A stretch of 52,601 bases of DNA from Nemertoderma westbladi (lineage: Eukaryota; Xenacoelomorpha; Nemertodermatida; Nemertodermatidae), in contig JAUCBJ010004842.1 of NCBI GenBank assembly GCA_032718475.1, positions 1 through 52,601 of the forward strand. Reading direction: 5' to 3'. The notes below the pieces were generated by a model that saw only the letters and a list, made by a program, of their open reading frames with translations, did no database searches and was not told where the DNA came from. The position numbers were made by a program, and so were the translations under genes. This document shows, piece after piece, positions 41,600 through 49,748 of the stretch (its first letter is position 1; each line of letters begins with the position of its first letter).

Positions 41600-42614
41600 T
41601 GCCAGCCCCGTGTGCAACATGTCTCCTCTAACTTTTCTGTCTCCTTTGTCACCCTTCGTCATCAGCTCCTCTCCCTTTGAATTAACCTTCTTACATCCTC
41701 TCCCTTTCCACCTTGTCTTCTTATTCGACCTCCTCTCTATCGGTATGCTTCTTAATTGGACCGGCGTCTCTTCTGGACATCTCTCCGGATATCTCGCCAT
41801 CCACTCTTCTCCATCCTCATACCGATACTCGCCAGGAACATCTACGTTCCATCCCATCACCTCTTGGTCCTCTACGTCGAACCCATTCTCCTCCGCCCAC
41901 TCCCTTGCTGTGACTTGTCGTCCTGTCTCCTCTACCAACGGTACTTCTCCGGATTCGTCCTCCACCCTTTCCACTATACGTGGATCCAGATTCATACCCA
42001 TCCCCGACTCCTGGTGTCCTTCCCCGAGCTGCTTCTCATATGGGACCTCCCCATCACCCGTTATTGACATCTGCTCGGGCCGCTTCCCATATGGGACCTC
42101 CCCATCACCCGTCTTTGGTTTCTGCTCTATGTCCTCAACGGTACCGGACAGCATGCATCCAGATCTTTCAGATACGCCAAACGGTGTCCTTGTCTTAATT
42201 GGGCCAGTGAGCGTCCACACAAATGGCTTGAAAATGGCCATCGGGTCTCGCTCTTTGTCATCGCCGAAGATGGTTTGTAGTCTCTTGTGGGCTGTCGGAC
42301 AATCCATGCCGACTATGAAAGATACTTTCGGGACGTCCAGTTCGGGCATGGAGAAGTCGATATTATCCAGGTATCAGTATTGCTCGACCTCGATCTTTGT
42401 GGGTCGCCTGGCGTTAATATTGATCGATTGTATTATCTGAATGGGTTCGATGGTAGCCCCATAATCGAACCCTGGTGTTATTACGGCATGTATCGCCCCA
42501 GTTGGTTATGAGGTGACATTATTATTGGTAATGTCACCTCACCAACTATATTGGTAAAATGCCACTAATCCCATTTTCGGTGAGTAATGCACGGAATTGA
42601 ATCCGCTTACATAT
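41600..42614 (-). pseudogene. BEL/Pao protease-to-RT fragment within H1
   Basis: The minus-strand frame from about 42505 includes YGATIEPIQIIQSININ and IDFSMPELDVPKVSFIVGMD, then HKRLQTIFGDDKERDP and FVWTLTGPIKTR. This matches the segment joining protease and reverse transcriptase in BEL/Pao pol. Downstream (41950-42125) is a tandem TGDGEVPYGK-type repeat and an acidic region with no catalytic motif. Its upstream edge (42475-42614) is a block of about 140 bases shared with 45342-45480. Confidence 0.65.
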
Positions 42615-42794
42615 ATCGGTGATTTTCGCTTTTAGACGGCATTGATATAAGTTAACTGAAATAAGTAGTTTATTTGAAAATTATATATTTGAAAAGTTCT
42701 AGTAGGTGAGCTTTTTATTTTCGAGCAATTTTGGGTAACTACAGCGTCTTATAATTGTCACCAATGAAATCAGCACATAAAAATACCTCAGTAT
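42612..42794. repeat. 184-bp direct repeat, right copy
   Basis: Second copy of the block at 40762-40945, with one base lost (GGCATTGATATAA for GGCATTGGATATAA) and about six substitutions. Confidence 0.88.
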
Positions 42795-43266
42795 GGGTGA
42801 GGATATTGACGTTGTATCCTACTGTATTTCAAAATTTGAAATTTCATACTACTTGCACTTTTGGTGCTCTTGTGGTACATTTCAAATTCGCGAAAATTGC
42901 ACGAAATTTTACCCATAATTGTTTTCAATGTGTTCGGTGTTCAAAATAACCGAATTTTGACGATTTATTTCAGCATAGAGTGAAGTTACCCCAAAGAAAC
43001 TGAAATGTGAAATTTCAGTGTTGAAAAGTGCTGACATAGGTGTCACTTTTATCTCGTAAACTACAGGTTAGTACGAACTTCTAGTTTTTTTCATAATGAT
43101 CTCTGATAAATTTGAGGAAATTACATGGAATTTGGAGTTCCTTTGATCGATAATCTCTATAGAATCTAAAAAAAACAACAGAGGGGGGTGGATTCCACCC
43201 CACCTTGGGCTTTTCAGGGTTAATACAACTTTGACATTGTCTTATTAACTTAACCTATTAACCATA

Positions 43267-44466
43267 GGGTGAGTGAGGGAGACTTGAACCCCAAAAGTTT
43301 TAATCGCTCTAAAGAACAGATAAATGAATTTTTAATGCCGTTTTAACTTTTTCACATTACATTTATGATTGCTATCATTATGTGAGAGTTTGAGAATTTC
43401 ATCTATTAAACTTTTTTAATTAAACCAATTATTCGTATTTTCGAAAAAGCGTCAAGTCTCCCTCAATGGGGGGAGACTTGATACCTAGGGTGGGAGACTT
43501 GAACCCCACCTCACATTCTTGTAAATTGTGTAATAATTACATGTTCGACATGTCTATTTTATAGTAGAGCAGCAAAAATGCAAAAAATACGATTATTAAT
43601 TTGTCAAATTATTATCCCAAACAAAAATTAGGTGGTCATTCACATGGTTCTCCTAACAAGAAATAAATAAATAATAGTTCATTAAAACCGCAATAAAATT
43701 TAACGCGGAAAGGTACTTTTTAATAATAAACATCTTGTATAATTTTCAATACAGGACCATTTTAATTGTTTTCCTGTAATTCTATTGATGTGTGCCGCTT
43801 TCTGACGTAGGGGCATCTTGTTTAAGTTGTCAATCACCAAATTGGTGGGCTACCCACATTGCAAAGAGGGAAGGAATAGATTTTGGTTGGCTTGGCTGGG
43901 TTTGGTTTAGTCTAGAGAGCCGGGCTACTACTACTGCATGAAGCATAGCCATCCATTGATAGCTGCGTCGGTGTAAGTGCCAATCAACTAGTTGGAGTGG
44001 CCTGGTGTAATGGTTCTCTACGTGGGTGTATCTCTAGGTAGACGTCAGCATTATTGGCGGGTTCAAGTCTCCCTCACACTCGGACGTCAAGTCTCCCCAC
44101 CCCACATGGGCTTTTTTTCTATTAATTGATATAATTTCAAAACGGCTGAACCAAAACTGGAAAACAATATATGGCAGGATAGTGCAATAATTATTCAACA
44201 CATGTTGTGAATTACAATAACATACAGTAAAATAAGGATGCGAATTTTCATTCGTTGTAAAGGGCAAAAATTTACTTTTGAACCCAGAAAACGTTTATTG
44301 ACAATAAAACAAAAAATAACCAAAAGGTAATAAAACATTGTTGCGCGGGTGTAGCCTACATGTATTTTACACATTTTTGTGTGATATTGTTAAATAATTT
44401 ACAATAGTTTTTGAGTTATTAAAAAACATCAAGTCTCCCTTAAAGTCAAGTCTCCCTCACTCACCC
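43267..44466. mobile_element. 1.2-kb MITE with GGGTGAGTGAGGGAGACTTG ends, TA target
   Basis: The 21-base ends GGGTGAGTGAGGGAGACTTG-A are exact inverted copies, flanked by TA (43265-43266, 44467-44468). Further GGGAGACTTGA motifs sit near both ends. Flanking intron sequence joins up as TTAACCAT-x-ACCATGCCATATGG, like the intact introns. No transposase is encoded. TA targeting suggests the Tc1/mariner superfamily. Confidence 0.85.
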
Positions 44467-44556
44467 TACCCAACCCATGCCATATGGCTTTGACGTTTTT
44501 TTAATTTCAAATTTGTGAATTCAAAAATTAATAAATTCCCATATTTTGATTTTCAG

Positions 44557-44679
44557 ATATTGATGAATGTTCTACAGATACTGATAATTGCCACAGTAGT
44601 GCCAGCTGCACAAACAATGATGGTAGTTTCACATGTGCATGCAATTCAGGCTATTCTGGCAATGGTGTTTCCTGCGATG
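44557..44679 (+). CDS. EGF exon E3 (calcium-binding EGF domain)
   Basis: The 123-base exon runs between TTTTCAG and GTAATT, in phase 1 at both ends, and encodes one complete domain: DIDECSTDTDNCHSSASC, NNDGSFTCACNSGYSGNG, VSCD. It has six cysteines in EGF order, the DxDEC calcium-binding start, and C-x-N-x4-F-x-C, the consensus for Asn/Asp beta-hydroxylation. Symmetric phase 1-1 exons can be gained or lost without breaking the frame. The protein is extracellular, probably a linear rod of identical domains. Confidence 0.92.
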
Positions 44680-44813
44680 GTAATTAAATTTCACATTGAC
44701 TCTTTAACTGTGGAATATTATACAAAATTATAATGCCATGCATGGCATTGGTTTTGTTTAAATATTATTTTGTGATTTAATAATTTAATATATCCTCATA
44801 TTTTGCTCTTCAG
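44680..44813 (+). other. Intact short intron between E3 and E4
   Basis: This 134-bp GT...AG intron is of the type that carries ACAAAATTATAATGCC and GGCATTGG. It is the best empty-site reference for the gypsy insertion at 26432-30852. Confidence 0.85.
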
Positions 44814-44936
44814 ATATTGATGAATGCTCTACCGATACTGATAATTGCCACAGTAGTGCTAGCTGCACAAACAATGATGGTAGTTTCACATGTGCATGCA
44901 ATTCAGGCTATTCTGGCAATGGTGTTTCCTGCAGTG
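44814..44936 (+). CDS. EGF exon E4
   Basis: A 123-base exon with the same six-cysteine calcium-binding EGF domain as E3, differing by a few bases (last residues VSCS). Acceptor GCTCTTCAG, donor GTATGC. The intron before it belongs to a different type from the intron after it. Confidence 0.92.
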
Positions 44937-45098
44937 GTATGCAAATTTCTAATACATTTCAAATACAATATACATCTTTTACACTGTCTTATTAACTTAA
45001 CCTATTAACCATAACCATGCCATATGGCTTTGACATTTTTTTAATTTAATATTTTTGTGAATTCAGAAATTAATAAATTCCTCTATTTTGGTCTTCAG

Positions 45099-45221
45099 AT
45101 ATTGATGAATGCTCAACCGATACTGATAATTGCCACAGTAGTGCCAGCTGCACAAACAATGATGGTAGTTTCACATGTGCATGCAATTCAGGCTATTCTG
45201 GCAATGGTGTTTCCTGCAATG
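45099..45221 (+). CDS. EGF exon E5
   Basis: A 123-base exon, same domain, ending VSCN; the only notable change is TCA for TCT at Ser6 (silent). Acceptor GGTCTTCAG, donor GTATGC. The intron after it (from 45222) is invaded at 45341 by fragment G. Confidence 0.92.
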
Positions 45222-45452
45222 GTATGCAAATTTCTAATACATTTCAAATACAATATACATCTTTTACACTATCTTATTAACTAAAACCGGTTAACCATAA
45301 CCATGCCATATGGCTTTGACGTTTTTTAATTTAAAATTTTTGTAAGCGGATACAATTCCGTGCATTTCCCACCGAAAATGTGACTAGTGGCATTGTACCA
45401 ATATAATTGGCGATGTGAGATTACCAATAATAATCTCACCTCATAACCAACT

Positions 45453-45470
45453 GGGGGGGGGGGGGGGGGG
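45453..45470 (+). repeat. Poly-G tract (18) in the G leader
   Basis: It directly follows the CATAACCAACT hairpin arm. The related block at 42475-42614 has only four G (GGGGCGATAC) here, so the tract expanded in this copy. Confidence 0.9.
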
Positions 45471-46082
45471 TGATACACGCCGTAAGCCATAGAGAGAGGT
45501 GAGAGGTCAAACCACCTCAGAGGGAGAAACAAGCTAGTAAGGCTAGCACCAAGGGGTAATGCCAACAGGGAGTGGCGAGGTGACAATTAATCAGGTTAGG
45601 CCAATAGTGGTCGGGAAAGCACATTGGGGAGGACAAGATCGCATCCATTGGATATTAAGGCCGCCCAGTAATGTAGGGCTAAAGTAATATATGTCAATGA
45701 TATAACCCTTGTAATTACTGATTATTAGTTAGTTGATTTCCTTACGGTTGTGAGACCGGAATAGTTTTTGACCGTCGTCACCGTTACTGTTTGTATTGCA
45801 TATTATTATATTCAGACTATGCTATTATCAACTGATGTGATTATCAATACTGACAACTAACTCTGTTGTTTTCATCGGCCTTTGTCCAAACATATATATC
45901 CAGCCTTAGCTCAACAGCCCAGCGACGCGACGACGCATACAACCTACACTGGTCGGTATCCACCACTGTCAACTCCAGTGGATACCGTCACAGTCAAAAA
46001 CTATCCAACTTCTACCGAAGTCAAAACTACTGAATTAAAACTGTGACAACAACCTAAGAGAAAGATAAGCGGACAACAGGAT

Positions 46083-46523
46083 ATGCCCCAGATCTCAGAG
46101 AGGGGAGAAACACCGCCGTGGACCCCGAGCGATACAGACCAAACGATTCGAGAGGCCGTGATGAGGCGGTACCGGCCCGCCACACCGGACTCGCCAGCGA
46201 GGGACGATCCGGACACCCAAGAGGAGGGCGGCCGAGTACGAGGAGGGAAAGAGGATGAGTCGATGCGAGATCCTAGCGGCGGACGAGGAACCGAAGTTGC
46301 CGGCCAACCACTGGCCGAGGGCGGCGAACGGCCCACCGGAATGGCGACGGTGGGGCCGCCGGTACGACGCCAGACCCGGAGGGATGAAGGAGATGTCGGC
46401 GACGAGGACGTCGGGGTCAGCGACCGGCTCCGACGAGCCTACGCCGCGACCTGGAAGCAGTTGAGAGAGGCCAAAGGAGGGGCGAATGAGGCGCTGGATG
46501 AGGAGGGAAGGCAAAGTCCATGA
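46083..46523 (+). CDS. Fragment G frame 1: basic/acidic gag-like N-terminus
   Basis: The 146-residue frame (MPQISERGETPPWTP) is rich in Arg, Glu, Gly and Asp, with no recognised domain. Its position (first frame after the leader) suggests gag N-terminus. It may be part of the same protein as the next frame, since only a 149-bp hairpin insertion and short non-coding DNA separate them. Confidence 0.45.
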   Translation: MPQISERGETPPWTPSDTDQTIREAVMRRYRPATPDSPARDDPDTQEEGGRVRGGKEDESMRDPSGGRGTEVAGQPLAEGGERPTGMATVGPPVRRQTRRDEGDVGDEDVGVSDRLRRAYAATWKQLREAKGGANEALDEEGRQSP

Positions 46524-46667
46524 GGAGGACATCGGGACTGCATTCGGCACTTTCGCTATCTAGTCCGATTTGGACAAGGGGAACTGGCAAGTGAGAGGGT
46601 GAGGGGGGTCGCCACAGAACTGTTTGAATTGTATTAAAAATCATGGTGGGGAATGTGGCGAGTAAAT

Positions 46668-46781
46668 ATTAAAAGATATAACAAATGAAGGACTGTCAGC
46701 CACAGGTATGCCAGGACTAATTACCTACTATATTTTTTCATACCTGTGGCTGACAGTCCTTCATTTGTTTTATCTTTTAAT
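46668..46781. repeat. Near-perfect 43-bp inverted repeat with 28-base loop
   Basis: Arms 46668-46710 and 46739-46781 contain GAAGGACTGTCAGCCACAGG and its complement, with one mismatch over 43 bases. The direct repeat TGTTTGAATTGT at 46621-46632 and 46781-46792 flanks the whole, consistent with an insertion of about 149 bp carrying the hairpin. Confidence 0.9.
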
Positions 46782-47577
46782 GTTTGAATTGTGGCGATCC
46801 GAGGTGGTGGAGGCAGACGTTGTGTACGTAGGGCCTTATCTGGTGGATGCGAGGGGGATTAAGTTAGTGGGATGGGCGGATCCGCACGACAGCGAATCCG
46901 AGGTTAACCCCAAGGATTCGGTGTTGTCGGTTAGTAGGAATCCCAGCAAACGCAGGAAAATTAGTAGGACAGACAGGCGACGGGAGTCCGTCGCAACCGA
47001 AAAGTCCACTACATCCTCTGAGAAAGCTAGAAGGGTGTTAGAGATAGATCTGGCATGTCAATTAGATATTGTTGCGCTGGATCAAAAGGAACTAGAGAGA
47101 CAGTTGGATGAGGGGACTGCATTACTAGAGAGGGAGAGAGAATTAGCGAGAGAGTGTAAAGAGAGGGCCGAGAGGGCCGAGATGGTGGCGAGAAGCTATA
47201 GAGAGGGCGAGGAGAGGGAAATGAGTGAGTGTAAGGAGCGGGAGGAGAGACAGGCGAATGAGCGCAAAGAGCGGGAGGCGAGGAGAGCTGAGAAGATTGC
47301 GAGAGAGGCTGAATTAGCCAACCAGAGCATAAGAGAGGATAGAGAAAGAGAGAGAGAGCGTGTAAACGGTTGCGGGATGACATACATACCCGGTTGAGGG
47401 GGTTAATGCAATACCAAGCGAAACAAAAGCGCCGATTAGAACTGGCAAAAATGGGTTTATCGGAGAGCGATGCTGGTTCGGGTAGTATTTATGAGGAACC
47501 AGAGGTGATGGAAACCTTTGTAAATACCCCACTTACAGGTACTGGACGACCAACCCAAGACTGGTGTGACCGTACGG
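46780..47577 (+). pseudogene. Fragment G gag, coiled-coil part
   Basis: From ATG 46780 (MFELWRSEVVEADVVYVGP) the frame runs to 47397. It has a nuclear-signal-like PSKRRKISRTDRRR stretch and a long Arg/Glu coiled coil (LERERELARECKERAERAE, EREARRAEKIAREAE). A one-base shift near 47370 moves to the frame DDIHTRLRGLMQYQAKQKRR and LAKMGLSESDAG, which continues to the poly-G tract at 47580-47604. This resembles element B gag in composition. No capsid or zinc-knuckle motif is reached. Confidence 0.6.
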
Positions 47578-47579
47578 GC

Positions 47580-47604
47580 GGGGGGGGAGGGGGGGGGGGG
47601 GGGG
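47580..47604 (+). repeat. G-rich tract in fragment G gag
   Basis: G runs with a single A; in frame they would encode glycine. It ends the readable coiled-coil frame. Another run of 17 G lies at 47962-47978. Confidence 0.9.
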
Positions 47605-48015
47605 TAATAATAATACGTTTAATGAAGTTAATATCAATAGTACCGTAATAGATAACCCTAATACTAATGAAACCTTTCTTGCAGGAAATAATATTTTACC
47701 CGGTAATAATCCTAATATTGGTGCACAAAATAATTTAAATAATAATCAAAATAATAATATAATACAACGTAGCAAACCAACAGGGCGAGACTATTAACGG
47801 TGCAAGTAATACAAACGTAGGGGAAACAGGCAATTTGCCCAGTGAGAGCCTACAAGGCCATGCAATTGCGCAGGGAGAAGTGGGGGTGAATGGACCCAGA
47901 GAGGGTAGAACTAGCGCATCGACTAGAAGGGAATGTGGGGGCGAGGCGAGAGGTGACGGATGGGGGGGGGGGGGGGGGCTACGGGCACCCTACCACAACC
48001 AATTAACGACGAGAA

Positions 48016-48300
48016 GGGGGGGGGGACAGAGAATGTCCCACCATGAGCGTTGACGGGTAATGTGCGCAGTGAGTTGAGTGAACCGTGGCACCCGACGGCG
48101 GACGAGAGGGGGGGGGGGGGGGGGGGGGGGGCAGATAATGTCCCACGAGCATCGGCGGATAATGTGCGCGGTGAGTTGAGTGAACCGTGGCATCCGGCGG
48201 CGGGCGAGAGGGGGGGGGGGGCAGAGAATGTCCCACAAGCGTCGGCGGACAATGCGTGCGGTGAGTTAAGTGAACCGTGGCACCCGATGACAAAGGATAG
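48016..48300 (+). repeat. Coding-like minisatellite with poly-G in each unit
   Basis: Three units begin with a G run (10, 24 and 12 G at 48016, 48108 and 48210). Each is followed by AATGTCCCAC, a GTGAGTTGAGTGAACCGTGG block and GGCGA. In one frame they read ADNVPRASADNV, RGELSEPWHP and ERGGGG. Unit length changes mainly with the G run. Confidence 0.88.
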
Positions 48301-49210
48301 TAGGGGGACTGCGAATATCCCCAGGGCCGTCCAACCGGGCAGAGGGAGGGACGTTGGTGCCGTGAGCGTGCAAACGAGTAATAATCGCGTTACAAAATAT
48401 CAGATCAATTCAATGTGTGGTATTACTTTGTCGCGAAATTAAAAGCAATGGTAAAGTAACAACTCCTGCCTGAGCTGCTGCAGCAACTAGCTGTGTAGTA
48501 ATGATTGAGTTCAGGGCTGCCTGAGATAGAATTCCATCAAGACAGAATTTTTTGACTACACCCCTCCTGCTGCTGGCTGCTGGCTGAGTCTACACATCCT
48601 TTATCAACTCTCAGGTATAGACAGAAAATAGTTGAGTTGTCAATAAACAAAATAAAATATACAACTGCAGTAGGATGATTATATTATTACTGTATTATTC
48701 CACGAATCATTGGGCTGATTATTTTGTATAGGATATACTGATATATGTAGAATGTTCTTAAAAATATTATTCTTATTTTTTTTATTACATAGGATTAGCA
48801 TCTTTTTTTAGCTGAAGCATTAATAGTGTAAATTAATTGAATTATATTTTAATACCATTATTACATTGGCATACTGTAAGATAAGTTTTAACATTTCTTA
48901 CAAATAGTGGTGCGAGCATAAATCAAATCACGCAAATTTAAAAGAACCGGGTGTGTTGTCATAGCAAAGTTTCATTTTTTATTATGTGGAACGAGCCACA
49001 AAGTTAGCTAGCCCCACGCCTTATAGTTTAGACAATTGTTTAGTTTACTTACTGCTGACCGACAAGGTTTATTTCTAATAGTCTTGTAAATAGGATTCTT
49101 CCCCCGGGCTCCTTCCAGCCAGCTTGCTGGCTTTCTAGTGTATAAATCAGTAAAAGGCTAGTTACTAAACAATAACGAGACTATGTGGAGAAAGTTGAAA
49201 GTACCGCCCG

Positions 49211-49549
49211 ATGGCATCATTGTGTGCCAATATTACCAAATGTCTTAATTACCGAAGCTGTCATGAATGTTCATTTGCCATATGGGCACCCTTGAAACAA
49301 CTAGAGAAACTTTACGCAGACAATGTTATTTTCCAGAAATGTCTGTTAAATGTAATGTATGTCATCAAGAAATCTGAGCAATGCGCTCTGGCCAATCCAA
49401 TTGTTCCAGTTACTAGCGTCCCAAACACTCAATTAGTTATACCTGATAGACTTTGGCAAGTCGTACATATGGATACTTAAGATATCGGGAGATACAGAGT
49501 ACAATGGTTTGTTAGTTGTATTCGATTTTTTTTTTAATTTAAAATTTGT
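49211..49549 (+). pseudogene. Decayed integrase piece, copy 2
   Basis: Identical in the 89-residue frame to 38222-38491, with the same frame breaks, and followed by the same EYNGLLVVFDFF segment in another frame. Confidence 0.7.
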
Positions 49550-49589
49550 GAATTCAAAAATTATTAAATTCCCATAATTTGCTCTTCAG

Positions 49590-49712
49590 ATATTGATGAA
49601 TGCTCTACCGATACTGATAATTGCCACAGTAGTGCCAGCTGCACAAACAATGATGGTAGTTTCACATGTGCATGCAATTCAGGCTATTCTGGCAATGGTG
49701 TTTCCTGCAATG
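49590..49712 (+). CDS. EGF exon E6
   Basis: A 123-base exon with a complete calcium-binding EGF domain ending VSCN. Acceptor GCTCTTCAG, donor GTATGC. It is the duplicate of E2 but keeps the 15 bases lost there, which shows E2 changed after the duplication. Confidence 0.92.
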
Positions 49713-49748
49713 GTATGCAAATTTCTAATACATTTCAAATACAATTAA

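Larger units (their letters stand above)
38745..43219. mobile_element. Element H1: TTAA-flanked composite element
   Basis: It is bounded by TTAA at 38741-38744 and 43220-43223. The ends are inverted copies (left CCCTTACAAGCCCAAGG and CTGAAAAGCCCAGGGG; right read inward CCCTGAAAAGCCCAAGGTGG), as in piggyBac-type elements. Removal restores an intron like 44937-45098. Inside is an inner inverted repeat (39415-39852 and 40370-40773) around a short conserved frame, and a BEL-derived insert absent from its duplicate H2. No transposase was found. Confidence 0.68.
45340..48380 (+). mobile_element. Fragment G: BEL-like leader and gag
   Basis: It begins inside an EGF-type intron right after TTTAAAATTTTTGT with the AAGCGGATACAATTCCG block shared with 42614-42475. 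It then has about 600 bases of leader, two gag-like regions and a repeat-rich 3' part. It ends at 48380, where the segmental-duplication copy 2 starts. Protease, RT and integrase are absent. Its coiled-coil gag resembles BEL/Pao gag in style; assignment rests on that and on the shared end block. Confidence 0.6.
48381..49744 (+). repeat. Segmental duplication copy 2, left part
   Basis: It matches 37842-38740. It lacks about 26 bases present in copy 1 and carries 479 extra AT-rich bases (48605-49083), either an insertion here or a loss in copy 1. It includes the same decayed integrase piece and exon E6. Confidence 0.92.

Noticed and set aside
42287-42511. Plus-strand frames over the BEL protease fragment
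   Set aside because: The minus-strand frame carries recognisable BEL/Pao protease-to-RT motifs; the plus frames are antisense shadows.
47923-48293. Proline-rich frames on the minus strand opposite the poly-G minisatellite
   Set aside because: They mirror G runs as proline codons; the plus-strand frame has the conserved blocks and context.
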